Shown one piece after another: positions 17,094-26,787 of a stretch of 64,000 nt of DNA. Numbering within the stretch: the stretch's first letter is position 1; each line of letters starts with the position of its first letter. Location of the stretch: positions 1 to 64,000 of the forward strand of contig NZ_LZLV01000155.1 in assembly GCF_001673405.1 (NCBI RefSeq), written 5' to 3'. Origin of the DNA: Mycobacterium sp. 1245111.1 (GTDB lineage Bacteria > Actinomycetota > Actinomycetes > Mycobacteriales > Mycobacteriaceae). The notes below the pieces were generated by a model, which ran no database searches, was not told the origin of the DNA, and saw only the letters and a program-made list of their open reading frames with translations. The translations under genes were made by a program, and so were the position numbers.

Positions 17094-17387
17094 TCAGAAG
17101 CCCGGGTAGCTGCTCGCCGCAGCACTGTCAGCGGCCACATAAGTACCCGCCGCATCGCCCAAGTTCGCCTGCGCGATATCCAGCAGCGAATTCACCTTCG
17201 CCGCCGCCGCGACGAACCGGGCATGCGCGGCCTGAAACGCCGCCGCCGAATCGCCGGCATGAAAGGCCTGCGCCGACATCGCCTCCTGCTCGGCCTGACC
17301 GATCGTCGACCGCATCAACCCCGCCTTGGCACCAAACGCCGACTGCGACGCCACCAACTGCGGAATGTGAGCATCCAACAAACTCAT
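17094..17387 (-). CDS. esxG: ESX-3 WXG100-family substrate EsxG
   Basis: A 97-residue partner of EsxH, identical in length to M. tuberculosis EsxG and nearly identical at the N terminus (MSLLDAHIPQLVASQSAFGA). It lacks a true WXG turn, as EsxG does (FHAGDSAAAFQAAHARF). The C-terminal YVAADSA fits the YxxxD-type secretion signal. Together with EsxH it forms the secreted helix-hairpin dimer of ESX-3. It lies 46 bp after PPE4. Confidence 0.97.
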   Translation of the reverse strand: MSLLDAHIPQLVASQSAFGAKAGLMRSTIGQAEQEAMSAQAFHAGDSAAAFQAAHARFVAAAAKVNSLLDIAQANLGDAAGTYVAADSAAASSYPGF

Positions 17388-17433
17388 CCCTGAAATCCTT
17401 TCCTCATTTGATTACCGTTGCCACGCCAACACC

Positions 17434-18870
17434 TCAGTTGCGCTCCCCCTCCCAGCTGTGCCCCTCACGTGCCTGCTGCTCCCATGTGCCCGGCACCATC
17501 GGCATGCGCGGACCATCACCAAATTCGTTGCTGCTCAACCTCGCAAGTCCCGAGGCCTCTGCAGCACCGTCCTTGCCCACCGTGCCGGCGAACCCCAGCG
17601 AACCCGAACCACTGCCCGAGGCCACCGCCGCCGAAACGAGCTCCCGGTCGTCCTGGGTGCCCCAGTCGGGGTCGACATCGACGTCCATGTCGGCGAATTC
17701 GTCGTAATGGTCGTGTTGCATCGCGCGCCTGCGGCGCCGCGCCCGCGACTTGGCGGGGCTCGCCGCGGCAACCGCGGCAGCGGCGGCGATCGAGCCGGCC
17801 GGCGCCTTGGTCTCGTCGCGGTCGATCAGCGTCGGTCCGGGGCCGTCGTCGGGATCCATCCCGCCCACCATGTATGCGAAAGCGGGCGCCGGTGCCGCCG
17901 TGGGCGTGGCCCCGGCCGTCGCGCCGGCCGCCGAGGTCGACCCACTGGTCGCGGCGGCTGCCCCACCCGTCGTCGCAGGCGCCGCGGCCGGCATCCCGCC
18001 GGGCTGTCCGCCCCGAAACCCAGGCGCCCCAACCACATCGGGCGCCGGCTCCGGTGCAGCCGGATTCGCCAAGGTGCTGAGCGCGAGAGCGAGGATGAGC
18101 GGCAAGAACGCCGGCGAACTGAGCAGGACCGACCAGAAGGTCGTTCCAAACGGGATGAAGAACGCCTCGTAGGCGATGAAGAACAACAGCGGGAACCACT
18201 GGCTCGGGTTGGCGAGGATAGCGCTGAGCGTCCCGCTCGGATCCTGAAGGAGCGCCACGAACTGGTTGTAGATGTCGGTCAGGAAGTTTCCCGACGACGG
18301 CGGACTGGCCGCCGCAGACAACGCATTGTTGGACTTCAGCACCGGTGGGGCGGCCTCGGTACGCGGAGACGACGCCAGCGCCGAGCCGGCGATCCCCTGG
18401 TAAGTCGCCATCGTGGTGGCCGCCTGGATCCACATCCGGGCGTAGTCGGCTTCGTTGAGAGCAATCGGAATCGTGTTGATACCAAAGAAGTTCGTCGCGA
18501 TCAGCACGCCGTGGATGACGTGGTTGGTCGCCAACTCCGGAAGCGTCGGCATCGCGGCCAACGCGGTGGTGTAGGCAGCCGCGGCGATCTCGTGCTGGGC
18601 TGCCGCGCCGGCGCTGTTCGCGCTGGCCTCGGTGAGCCATGCCAGGTAGGGCAGGTGCGCGCTGACGTATTCTTCGGCGCTCGGACCCTGCCATGCGCCT
18701 GCCTGTACCGCGCCGAGCAGCGAGGTGAGATCGCTTGCCGCCGAGGCATATTCAGCGCTCAGCGCGGACCAAGCACCCGCGGCCGCCATCAGCGACCCGG
18801 GGCCAGGACCGCTGCTGAGGAGCACTGAATGCACCTCAGGCGGCGAAGCCATCCACACCGGCGCAGTCAT
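17434..18870 (-). CDS. PPE4: PPE-family protein PPE4
   Basis: A 478-residue PPE protein. The PPE motif is in VWMASPPEVHSVLLSSGPG (about residues 5-20), and the roughly 180-residue helical PPE domain includes the AWQGPSAEEYV turn (about 58-68). The central part has hydrophobic stretches (about 225-270, FPLLFFIAYEAFFIPFG...). The C-terminal third is low-complexity Pro/Ala/Gly plus Lys/Arg and Asp/Glu clusters (RARRRRRAM; DEFADMDVDVDPDWG). It pairs with PE5, 3 bp upstream, and is exported by ESX-3; in M. tuberculosis PE5-PPE4 is linked to siderophore-iron use. It is shorter than M. tuberculosis PPE4 (513), mainly in the repetitive tail. Confidence 0.95.
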   Translation of the reverse strand: MTAPVWMASPPEVHSVLLSSGPGPGSLMAAAGAWSALSAEYASAASDLTSLLGAVQAGAWQGPSAEEYVSAHLPYLAWLTEASANSAGAAAQHEIAAAAYTTALAAMPTLPELATNHVIHGVLIATNFFGINTIPIALNEADYARMWIQAATTMATYQGIAGSALASSPRTEAAPPVLKSNNALSAAASPPSSGNFLTDIYNQFVALLQDPSGTLSAILANPSQWFPLLFFIAYEAFFIPFGTTFWSVLLSSPAFLPLILALALSTLANPAAPEPAPDVVGAPGFRGGQPGGMPAAAPATTGGAAAATSGSTSAAGATAGATPTAAPAPAFAYMVGGMDPDDGPGPTLIDRDETKAPAGSIAAAAAVAAASPAKSRARRRRRAMQHDHYDEFADMDVDVDPDWGTQDDRELVSAAVASGSGSGSLGFAGTVGKDGAAEASGLARLSSNEFGDGPRMPMVPGTWEQQAREGHSWEGERN

Positions 18871-18873
18871 CGG

Positions 18874-19179
18874 CTACAGGCCGGCGCCGTATGTCGTTGC
18901 GGCAGCGGCGTCGCCCGCCGTGTAGCTCACACCGGACTCACCGACACCGACACCGGCGCGGCCGAGTTCCTCGACGCCTTCCGCGGCCACTGCCGCGTGC
19001 TCGGAGCCCTGAGCGCTGAAGCCGGCCGCGGTCTGCAGCGACACCGGGTCCGCAGCGGAGGGGACCACGGCCGTGATGGCCGGTGCGGCGCCCGCGTGTG
19101 CGGCCGCCAGCCGGGCCGTGATCGCCTCGACGGCGGCACTGGCCGACGCCAGACCTTCGGGAACAACTCGCAGTGTCAT
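18874..19179 (-). CDS. PE5: PE-family protein PE5
   Basis: A 101-residue PE protein consisting only of the two-helix PE domain: MTLRVVPEGLASASAAVEAITARLAAAHAG, then a C-terminal region ending ATTYGAGL. The PE motif appears as PEG rather than a strict Pro-Glu pair at positions 8-9 of classical members, as in other ESX-3 PE5 proteins. It contains YTAGD near the end, in the position of the YxxxD/E secretion signal. It lies between eccC3 (24 bp) and PPE4 (3 bp), and is expected to form a dimer with PPE4. Confidence 0.93.
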   Translation of the reverse strand: MTLRVVPEGLASASAAVEAITARLAAAHAGAAPAITAVVPSAADPVSLQTAAGFSAQGSEHAAVAAEGVEELGRAGVGVGESGVSYTAGDAAAATTYGAGL

Positions 19180-19203
19180 GACAACTACTCCTTTGGTTGA
19201 AAC

Positions 19204-22200
19204 TCACCGACCGCCGTCGGCGGCGACACTTTCGTCGACGAGCGGGTTGACCAACTGCACGTACGTGGGGGTGTCGCTATCGGTCAGCAGGATCGCCCGA
19301 CCGGCCGGCAGCCGGTCGAACCGCTGACCGCGAATCTTCCCGCCGTCCACCGGGTTACCTGACAGCATCAGCGTGGTGGCTTGCAGGTCGTTGAAGCGAC
19401 GCAGCAGCGGGCTGGTCATCAGCGCATGCGCGGCACCGCTGGCCCGCGCGGTGACGATCACCCGCAGACCGAGATCGCCGGCCTGCGCCAGCAGGCCGAT
19501 CAACGGGGTCCAAGGACGCTGTCCCACATAGGGTCCCGTCATCGCCGGAGTGTCCGGGATCTGGTCGACGTCGTCGATGATCAGGTAGTGGGTGTGGCCT
19601 TCGAACGACCAGCCGGTCAGCTGCGACGCGTCCAGACCTGCCGGTGGCCGCCGCTTCTCGATGAGTCCCGCCAGCCCGAGCATCGCCGGTGTAACCCGGT
19701 CGATGTTCGCGGTGTACTCGTTGTCCGGGAACAACGGCTCATCGACCAGATGCAGCCGGCGGTCCAGCACGGTGAACGCGACCTGGTCCGGGGTCGAGTT
19801 GTCGCGGATGGTGCGAATGATGTGCCGCAGCAACGTCGTCTTGCCGGTCCTGGTGTCACCCAACACCATCAGCAACGGGTTCTGGGCGAAGTCGAGTTGC
19901 ACCGCGGCCAGGTCCTCTTCACGTTGACCGATGACAATCCGGTCGGCGCCCCCGTACACCGGTTCGAGCGCGGCGGGGTCGAGGTTGGTGGGCAGCAACC
20001 GCACCGGCGGCGCGGTGATCCCCTCATGCAGGGCATTGATCGCGGGCATCTGCTTCAGTTCGGGAGCGGCGATCAGGAAGTGCTCTGCGGCCATGGTCAG
20101 ACCACGCCCCGGCTGGTCGGCAGGCACACTTTCGGCCGGACGGTGCAGCGCACCGACCACCCGGACATTGCTGTCGCGCGCGTCATGCAGCTTGAGCTCC
20201 AGCCGCATGCCCAGACCGTCGCGCATCGCCAACGGCACCTCGAGCCAGCTCGGCGTCGTGACGACCACGTGGATGCCGTAGGCCAACCCGACGTTGACGA
20301 GTTCGGTCACCTTGCCCAGCAACGGGTTTCGGGTGTTGAACTGGTCGGTGTTGTCGCGGCTGAACGCATACAGGTTGTCGATGACCAGGAACACCTGGCC
20401 CAGCCCGTCGTCCGGCCCTTGTTTGTCGCGGAAGACTTCCCGCTGCTGACGTGACCGCAGCAGCTGCTCGAGCTCGCCGAAGGTGCGGCGGATGCGTTCC
20501 GGCTCCAACGACGACGCGACGCTGCCGACGTGCGCCAGGTCTTCGAGCGCCCGCAGCTGACCGCCGCCGTAGTCCAGGCAGTAGAAACTCACCTCGCGGG
20601 GCGAGTGCAGACTCGCCGCCGACAGGATAAACGTCTGCAGCGCAGTCGATTTACCGGACTTCGCACCACCGTGGATCAGCAGGTTGCCGGCCGAGGATCG
20701 GGCGTCGAACACCAGCGAATCGCGGCGCATCTGGAACGGCCGATCGATCTCACCCAGTGGCCAGCGCAGTTCGCCACGGGGCACCGACGCCCGGGCCAGG
20801 GCCGCGCTCAGCGGAATCACCTCGTCGAGCGGCGGCAGCCACAGCTCGGGTGCGCGAGGACCGAAGCGGGCCAGCTGGTCGCCGATGGTGGCGATCAGCT
20901 TCCGTGACGGCGCGATCGGTTCGTCGTGTCCGTTCTTGGCGATGATCGTGGTCTGGTCGGGTTCCACCCGCCCCGCCGTGAAAAGCTTGGGTTCGGGAAC
21001 CGAATGCACCACAAGCGTTTTCGGGGTCTGCGGCGGGTCGTAGATGCCGTCGACATAGGTGCTGCGGAACTTGATCGGCGCGGCGCCGGGCGCAGGTACG
21101 AGGAAGCCGACGCCCTTGTGCTCCTTGCCCGCTTCGATGTGGTAAGCATCCTCCACACCGATGATCGACCGCGACACCGCCGGGCTGGCAACCTTCAGAC
21201 CGATCCGGTACGAGGTGTTCTTGTCGATGTCCTTGATCTTGCCCACGTCCAGCGTCTGTGACGCGAACAGGATGTGGATCCGGAACGAGCGGCCCTTGCG
21301 CGCAACGTAATCGAACAGCTCCGCGTATTCGGGGTGGTCGGCCAGCATCAACGTGAACTCGTCGGCGACCACGAACAGCGTCGGGATCGGCGGCAGGTCG
21401 TGCCCGGCAGCGATCGCGTTCTCGTACTCGGTCACCGAGTTGAACGCGCTGCCCTGCACCTTGCGGCCGGCTTCGCGCAGCATCACTTCCCGGCGGGCGA
21501 CCTCGCCGCGCAGGGTGTCGGCGAACCGGTCGGCCAGCGACTTCTTCTCGGCCATGTTCGAAATCACCGCGACGACCTGGGGGAAGTTTCGGAAGATGTC
21601 CGCGCCCGCCTCACCCTTGAAGTCGGCGTAGATCACGATGAGCCGGTCTGCCGAGTGAGTTGTCAACAGCGACAACAAGATCGACATGAGGGTCTGCGAC
21701 TTACCGGCACCCGTCATACCGATCATCAAGCCGTGCGGGCCCATGCCGCCCTCGGCTTCGTCCTTGAGGTCGAACATCAGCGGTTCGCCGGTCGCCGTCA
21801 CACCGATCGGCACCCTCAACTCGTCGTCGCGGTGCCGCGGCGCCCACAGCGTGGGGACGTCGAGTTGGGACGCGTCCGGAATGCCCAGCAGCGTCGTGAA
21901 CGTGGCGCCGCGGGTGGCGGTCGATTGCAGCCCGCTGTGCGTCGGGTTGGAGTCCCAGCGGGACAGCCGACGCGCGACGTGGACGGTGTCGTCGACGCCG
22001 AGGGAGTCGGCGCTGTCGATGTAGCCCTGCCAGCCGCCGGTCTGCCAGCGTTCGATCGCGCCGTCGGCGATTCGCAGGATCGGCCGCTCAGGATCGGAAT
22101 ACTGTTCGCGGTGCGGAGCGGTGGTCGATCGGTACACCACCGTGACCCCTGCCCGACCGGCGGCCAACGGCGAGGCGGCCAGGTCGAAGTCAGGGTCGTC

Positions 22201-23154
22201 GACGATGATCAGCAAGTGCCGCAACGCATCTGCCGACCCATTCGCGAATGCCGGGCGGTCGGACAACGTGGTCCCCAACAGCGCGACCAGCTCGTCGGGC
22301 TTGGTCGACAGATAGCGCGCCGGGCCCACACCGTCGGCTTCGGCCGGGATGTCGACGTGCGGCAACCATTTCAGCCATGACCAGTCCGGCGATTCCAGGT
22401 CCGGTGTGGCGACCGCGACGCCCAGCACCGTCGGATCATGCCAGGTCACCGCCTGGGCGACCCAGGCCCGCAGCGCACCGCGGACCTCGTCTTCTTCGCC
22501 GAGCACGGTAATGCGCGACAGCTTCGTCAGGTCGATACCGGTCGGAACGTCGTGAACCGTGCGCTGGGTGTCCAGCAGGCTGCGTAATGCACTGTGCGAC
22601 ACGGGTTCCAGGTCGACCTCGTCCGCGGTGTCGTTGACCCGCAGCGCGGTGTCCAAGGCCGCGGAGTGCACGCCGGCGCGCACCACCAGGAAGTCGCCGT
22701 CCTGCGGGTCACGCTCCCACTGCCGTCGCGAGCCAGGAATCGCCGCCAGCTCGGCCGGATCCGGGTGCGACCACTGCGCGGCGGCGCGTTGCGCGGCGGC
22801 CTGCGCCCGGATGTTGTCCCGGACCACCGACAGGTAGCGCAGATAGTCCGCGCGCTCGGCGTCGACTTCCTCGGTGCGCGACTTGTTATCGCCCCCACGG
22901 AAGAACGCGGTGGCGGCCAGCAGCAGCACGAACGGGAAGAACAACGTCTGCGGAGAGATGAGCCGCATCCCGGTGGCGACCATCGCGACGATCATCCCGA
23001 CGATCAGCAGCACGATCACCACCGGCAGCGCGCGGCGCAACAACGACGGCGGGATCACCCGCGGCAGTTCCGGGGGTGCTTCGATGCTGATGCTGCCCTT
23101 ACGGGTCACCGGCGAGGGCAGCCGGCGGCGTGCCTCGAAGATCAAGCGGCTCAT
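19204..23154 (-). CDS. eccC3: ESX-3 motor ATPase EccC3
   Basis: A 1316-residue FtsK/SpoIIIE-type ATPase that recognises and drives substrates through ESX-3. Two N-terminal helices (about residues 40-82, VVIVLLIVGMIVAMVATG and TLFFPFVLLLAATAF) precede three ATPase domains. Walker A motifs are GMTGAGKSQ (about 478), GGAKSGKST (about 830) and GDTRTGKTT (about 1100). The first domain has the acidic pair in FVVADEF. ATG 23154 (MSRLIFEARRRLPSPVTRKG) overlaps the eccB3 stop (ATGA), so the longer in-frame extension is rejected. M. tuberculosis EccC3 has 1330 residues; as there, ESX-3 has a single fused EccC gene. Confidence 0.96.
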   Translation of the reverse strand: MSRLIFEARRRLPSPVTRKGSISIEAPPELPRVIPPSLLRRALPVVIVLLIVGMIVAMVATGMRLISPQTLFFPFVLLLAATAFFRGGDNKSRTEEVDAERADYLRYLSVVRDNIRAQAAAQRAAAQWSHPDPAELAAIPGSRRQWERDPQDGDFLVVRAGVHSAALDTALRVNDTADEVDLEPVSHSALRSLLDTQRTVHDVPTGIDLTKLSRITVLGEEDEVRGALRAWVAQAVTWHDPTVLGVAVATPDLESPDWSWLKWLPHVDIPAEADGVGPARYLSTKPDELVALLGTTLSDRPAFANGSADALRHLLIIVDDPDFDLAASPLAAGRAGVTVVYRSTTAPHREQYSDPERPILRIADGAIERWQTGGWQGYIDSADSLGVDDTVHVARRLSRWDSNPTHSGLQSTATRGATFTTLLGIPDASQLDVPTLWAPRHRDDELRVPIGVTATGEPLMFDLKDEAEGGMGPHGLMIGMTGAGKSQTLMSILLSLLTTHSADRLIVIYADFKGEAGADIFRNFPQVVAVISNMAEKKSLADRFADTLRGEVARREVMLREAGRKVQGSAFNSVTEYENAIAAGHDLPPIPTLFVVADEFTLMLADHPEYAELFDYVARKGRSFRIHILFASQTLDVGKIKDIDKNTSYRIGLKVASPAVSRSIIGVEDAYHIEAGKEHKGVGFLVPAPGAAPIKFRSTYVDGIYDPPQTPKTLVVHSVPEPKLFTAGRVEPDQTTIIAKNGHDEPIAPSRKLIATIGDQLARFGPRAPELWLPPLDEVIPLSAALARASVPRGELRWPLGEIDRPFQMRRDSLVFDARSSAGNLLIHGGAKSGKSTALQTFILSAASLHSPREVSFYCLDYGGGQLRALEDLAHVGSVASSLEPERIRRTFGELEQLLRSRQQREVFRDKQGPDDGLGQVFLVIDNLYAFSRDNTDQFNTRNPLLGKVTELVNVGLAYGIHVVVTTPSWLEVPLAMRDGLGMRLELKLHDARDSNVRVVGALHRPAESVPADQPGRGLTMAAEHFLIAAPELKQMPAINALHEGITAPPVRLLPTNLDPAALEPVYGGADRIVIGQREEDLAAVQLDFAQNPLLMVLGDTRTGKTTLLRHIIRTIRDNSTPDQVAFTVLDRRLHLVDEPLFPDNEYTANIDRVTPAMLGLAGLIEKRRPPAGLDASQLTGWSFEGHTHYLIIDDVDQIPDTPAMTGPYVGQRPWTPLIGLLAQAGDLGLRVIVTARASGAAHALMTSPLLRRFNDLQATTLMLSGNPVDGGKIRGQRFDRLPAGRAILLTDSDTPTYVQLVNPLVDESVAADGGR

Positions 23155-24707
23155 CGGTTTTGCCCTTCGGCAGAGGTACGGCCAGGTCGGGAGTCGGGCG
23201 CCAGTCCGTCGTGCGCGATCAGCGCGTCGGCTCGCGACAGCGTCGGACCCGGCGCGTACAACGACAGCACCGACCACGGGATCGGCGTCGCCGGCGCGGT
23301 TAGCCCAAGCGCATCAGCGGTTTTCGCGTTTCCGGTGACTCCGGCTTCGTTGTCGATGCCGTAGCGCACGCCGGTGTCGGAGATCCAGAACAGCGACCCG
23401 GCCGCCGGCGAGGCAGCGCTCTGACCGACGGTCTGGGCGAAGTACCCGGTGCCGGGGGCCATCGCGACGCGGCTGGCGGTTCCACCCGCGCCCGCACCGA
23501 CCAGGTCCTCGGTGTGCACCGAGTCAGGAATCGGCAGCGCCGAACCGGCCAGCAGCGTCAGCGAATTCGTGCTGGCACCGGAGGCTTTGCTCCAGTGCGC
23601 ACACGCCACCGGGTCGTGGGCGGCATCGAGCAGACTGACGCGCTGCTCGGGGTAGCGGCTGGTGTCCAGTTGCCGGGATACCGGCAGCTTGGCCACCTTG
23701 TCGGCGCTCAGGCGCGGCGGCTGGTCCAGGCCATAGGAGTTGGCGTTGCGTAGGATTGCGGCCAGCACCGGTGAAACCTGCTGCAGACCGTCGGGCAGTA
23801 CCGCGTAGTAGTTGGCTGAATTGCTCTCCAGCCCATGTGATTCCACGACACCACCAATGGGTGCGGGCACCGGGAACTTGGCCGGGCTGCCGGCATCGGG
23901 GATCGCGGGGGCGGCCAGCGGCGGCGACTCGGGAATCGCGTTGAACAACCCGGCGGCGATCGGACGTGGCGTGTGCACGTCGGCGCCGAAGCCCAGCGCG
24001 CTGGTCACCGCGTGGTCTGCAAGGTCGATCCGGCTGCGCCGGCCATCCCACAGCAGCCATGCACTGGACGGATTGCTGACCAGAATGGCCTTGCCCGCGT
24101 CGACCGCCGCCGCCCGGGCACCCGAACTGTCCGGAACTCCGGCGATCACCGTGACACCGGGCGCCGTCCCTCCCACGGCGTCGCACACCGTCCAGTCGGC
24201 GTCCTTGCGGGTGTTCTGCACCATCCGCTCGGGCGCGCCCGGGATACCGATCAGGTTGCCGAGCGGAAACTTGTCCAGCTCGGTACTTTTCACCATCGTC
24301 GGGTTGGCCGGCTTACCGGCGATCAGCCGGGCCGACGCCAAGTTCAACACCGGATGCAGTTGATCGCCGACCCGCACGTACAGCGCGGCCGTGGACCGGT
24401 CCGCCAATATCGCGTTGTTGGCCGCCGACCCGTTCGGCCGGATCAGCGAGAACACGAAGCATCCCACCAATGTGGTGACCAACACGACGACGCCCATCAG
24501 GACCGCGCGCGTCTGAGTGCGCAGCGGGTCGACCAGCATCCGCGTATCGTGCAGTGCCACACCAGAAGCGATGCGGCGCATGACAAATCGCCAACCGGTC
24601 ACCTGGTGACGAGTCACGAAGCCGCGTCGGTAGGCAACGCTGTCCGGGTTGTCGTTGACGGGGGTGCGCGACGCGAACGTGCGCCGATCGTCGGATGGGT
24701 CGGTCAT
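23151..24707 (-). CDS. eccB3: ESX-3 membrane component EccB3
   Basis: A 518-residue subunit with a cytosolic N terminus, one membrane helix (about 67-89, RAVLMGVVVLVTTLVGCFVFSLI) and a large periplasmic domain with repeat-like modules (R1-R4 and a central domain in the family). Two periplasmic cysteines (DWTVCDAVGG; PVACAHW) match the family disulfide. M. tuberculosis EccB3 has 538 residues. Both ends overlap neighbouring genes by 4 bp (ATGA), so eccA3-eccB3-eccC3 look translationally coupled. Confidence 0.95.
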   Translation of the reverse strand: MTDPSDDRRTFASRTPVNDNPDSVAYRRGFVTRHQVTGWRFVMRRIASGVALHDTRMLVDPLRTQTRAVLMGVVVLVTTLVGCFVFSLIRPNGSAANNAILADRSTAALYVRVGDQLHPVLNLASARLIAGKPANPTMVKSTELDKFPLGNLIGIPGAPERMVQNTRKDADWTVCDAVGGTAPGVTVIAGVPDSSGARAAAVDAGKAILVSNPSSAWLLWDGRRSRIDLADHAVTSALGFGADVHTPRPIAAGLFNAIPESPPLAAPAIPDAGSPAKFPVPAPIGGVVESHGLESNSANYYAVLPDGLQQVSPVLAAILRNANSYGLDQPPRLSADKVAKLPVSRQLDTSRYPEQRVSLLDAAHDPVACAHWSKASGASTNSLTLLAGSALPIPDSVHTEDLVGAGAGGTASRVAMAPGTGYFAQTVGQSAASPAAGSLFWISDTGVRYGIDNEAGVTGNAKTADALGLTAPATPIPWSVLSLYAPGPTLSRADALIAHDGLAPDSRPGRTSAEGQNR

Positions 24708-26545
24708 GCCGGCATCTCCAGCCGCAGACCCTCGAGCAACGGCGGCACGGTGTTGGCCACGTCGGCGGCGGTGATCGTCATGAGCTCCTCGTCGGTGAAT
24801 TCACCGGTCTGTGCGTGTTCGGAGTGGTCCAACCGGAATTCCCGTTCCTCTTCCGACTTTTCGACGACGTTACGAACGAATCGTCCGTTGCCGGCGATGT
24901 CGAGTCCGCGGCGCTCGACGCCTGCCGAATCGGCCTTGGTGGTGTTGGCCAGGTGGGCGAACAGGGATTCCAGATCGTCGAGTGCCGCCTTCTCGAAGGC
25001 GCTGTCGCGCCGGGTGGCCATGAAGTTGGCAATCTCGATCAGCTCGGCCGGCTGGTAGGACGGGAAGTCGATGGTGCGGGTAAACCGCGACCGCAGACCC
25101 TGGTTGGTGTCCAGGAAGCGGTCGAGGTCGGCGCGGTAACCCGCGATGATCACCACCAACCGGTCACGGTCGTTCTCCATCCGTGCCAGCAACGTGTCGA
25201 TGGCCACCAAGCCGAAGTCGTTCTTGGCGCCGGTGGCGACCAGCGCGTAAGCCTCATCGAGGAAGAGCACGCCGTCCAGCGCGCTGTCGATGATCGCGTT
25301 GGTCTTGGCTTCGGTCTCACCAATGTGCTGGCCGATCAGGTCGGCACGATGAACCTCTTTGATGTTTTCTTTCTTCAAAAGCCCAAGGCCGCAATAGATT
25401 TTCGCGACGACACGCGCGATTGTCGTCTTGCCGGTCCCGGGCGGGCCGGTGAAGACCAGGTGGTGGGTGCGCTGCGCCACCTCCAGCCCGCGCTCCTTAC
25501 GGACCAACTCCATCGCCACCGCGCTCTTGAGCCGCGCGACCTGATCCTTGACCTTCTCCAGGCCGATGAACTCGTCGAGTTCGCGCTCGGCCTCAGACAG
25601 CAGGACGGCTTTGCGCTCCTGCGCACCGGGGTCGACGAAGTCGCCGGGCTTGGGCTCGGTGGTGACGTCCCAGGGATCGATGCGCGCGGCGATGCGGTCC
25701 GCGGTGGTGGGCACGATCCCGAAGCTGGAATCGGTCAAGGCCTCTTCGACTTGAGCGTTCTCCGGGTTGGCGGCGTACAGGTCCTGCAGGACCTCGCGCG
25801 CGGTGTCCTCGTCGCCGTCGGCCCGCAACGACAGCCCCCGGGCCAACGCCCCGTCGACCGCGGCCACGGCGACCGGGCCGTCCGGCTCTTCGAGGTAGGA
25901 CAGCGCCGCAGCAAACATGCCAAGCCGCGCCAACGAAATCCCGAGGGCGATCTTGACGGCGTGCGCGAAGTTTGGCTCCAGGTTGGCGTCGTTGACGATC
26001 GGCGATAGCAGTTTCACCACGTCAGCCCAGCGCTCGGCGCGGTAGTGGATCGTCGACATCACCCAGCGGGCCTCCCGTGAGCTTGGTCGACGCCGGCTGA
26101 CATCACTGGCCAGTTGGTGGGCCGCAGCAAACCGGCCGTCGCCGGCGAGCGCCGCGGCATAGGCGAGGTGGAAATCGTCCGGCTCGGTCGCGCGGAACTT
26201 GAGGTAGAGACCAGTGTCGTAGAGGAAGCCCAACGCGCCGTCCGGGAGTTCAACCTGGCGCCGCAGCACACCCGCTGTGGCGGAGTTGTGCGAAATCGCT
26301 TCCAGCACAGACAAAGACGTGTCACCCGCGGCGGCCAGTCCGATCCATGCGTCGGCCTGGTCGTGCGCGATGCGAACCAGACCGGTGAAGCCGGACCGCG
26401 CTGCGGCCAGATCCGCCGGGCGCGTGCGGTCATAGATGGTGAGCCCGAGCGCGCGGCAGCAGGTCGCGAAGCGACTCGTTATGTCGTCGTCCACCCTGAC
26501 CGTCGCCGGCCGGGTGGCGACACCGCCGGTGTCAGCGATTTCCAC
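24704..26545 (-). CDS. eccA3: ESX-3 cytosolic AAA+ ATPase EccA3
   Basis: A 613-residue first gene of the ESX-3 operon. The N-terminal TPR-like helical domain (about 1-290) precedes a CbxX/CfqX-type AAA+ domain with Walker A GPPGTGKTT (about 368) and Walker B GVLFLDEAYAL (about 428). RSRFTR supplies the arginine finger region. It acts in the cytosol on PE/PPE-EspG or Esx substrates. The start is GTG 26545 with GGGGAG about 10 bp upstream. M. tuberculosis EccA3 (631 aa) starts a little earlier, but no good upstream start exists here before the IdeR-like box. Confidence 0.95.
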   Translation of the reverse strand: MEIADTGGVATRPATVRVDDDITSRFATCCRALGLTIYDRTRPADLAAARSGFTGLVRIAHDQADAWIGLAAAGDTSLSVLEAISHNSATAGVLRRQVELPDGALGFLYDTGLYLKFRATEPDDFHLAYAAALAGDGRFAAAHQLASDVSRRRPSSREARWVMSTIHYRAERWADVVKLLSPIVNDANLEPNFAHAVKIALGISLARLGMFAAALSYLEEPDGPVAVAAVDGALARGLSLRADGDEDTAREVLQDLYAANPENAQVEEALTDSSFGIVPTTADRIAARIDPWDVTTEPKPGDFVDPGAQERKAVLLSEAERELDEFIGLEKVKDQVARLKSAVAMELVRKERGLEVAQRTHHLVFTGPPGTGKTTIARVVAKIYCGLGLLKKENIKEVHRADLIGQHIGETEAKTNAIIDSALDGVLFLDEAYALVATGAKNDFGLVAIDTLLARMENDRDRLVVIIAGYRADLDRFLDTNQGLRSRFTRTIDFPSYQPAELIEIANFMATRRDSAFEKAALDDLESLFAHLANTTKADSAGVERRGLDIAGNGRFVRNVVEKSEEEREFRLDHSEHAQTGEFTDEELMTITAADVANTVPPLLEGLRLEMPA

Positions 26546-26566
26546 GCCTCAGTCTCCCCTTCAGAC

Positions 26567-26585
26567 GTAGTGTTGCCTAAGCTAA
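26567..26585 (-). promoter_or_regulatory. IdeR-like iron box
   Basis: Read on the minus strand, TTAGCTTAGGCAACACTAC matches the IdeR consensus (TTAGGTTAGGCTAACCTAA) at 14 of 19 positions. It lies 22 bp upstream of the eccA3 GTG, the position used for iron repression of ESX-3 in other mycobacteria. It partly overlaps the palindrome at 26581-26602. Confidence 0.75.
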
Positions 26586-26602
26586 CTTCGGGCGAAGTTA
26601 GC
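26581..26602. repeat. Perfect palindrome beside the IdeR box
   Basis: Two 10-bp arms, GCTAACTTCG and CGAAGTTAGC, are separated by GG. The palindrome overlaps the proximal end of the IdeR-like box by five bases. The arms end in TTAGC/GCTAA, which resembles half of an IdeR site, so a second IdeR dimer or a different repressor could bind here. It could alternatively form an RNA hairpin in the eccA3 leader. Confidence 0.6.
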
Positions 26603-26772
26603 ATTGCATAAGCTGGGTGTCGAGACGCACGTCTTCGCTGGACGGCCGGTCTGGATCACTCCGCCGCCAAAGCGCAAGCGCTGCACGTCAAACCGCGTGT
26701 CCGAACTCTGGCAGCGCCTTTTGGCCGCGCGGAGACAAATGTCTACATTCCGTCGCCACCCGACCAGCTTAA

Positions 26773-26787
26773 TGAAAATGAGTGTCA
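26773..26787. promoter_or_regulatory. Zur-like zinc box
   Basis: TGAAAATGAGTGTCA matches the actinobacterial Zur core TGAAAATGATTTTCA at 13 of 15 positions and is flanked by AAT/TTA, extending the dyad. It lies 227 bp upstream of eccA3. Zur control of ESX-3 is established in M. tuberculosis; the distance here implies a second, upstream promoter or a long leader. Confidence 0.72.

Noticed and set aside
23155..23277. N-terminal extension of EccC3 by 41 residues
   Set aside because: The family start MSRLIFEARRRLPSPVTRKG is at 23154, coupled to the eccB3 stop; the extension lies inside eccB3.
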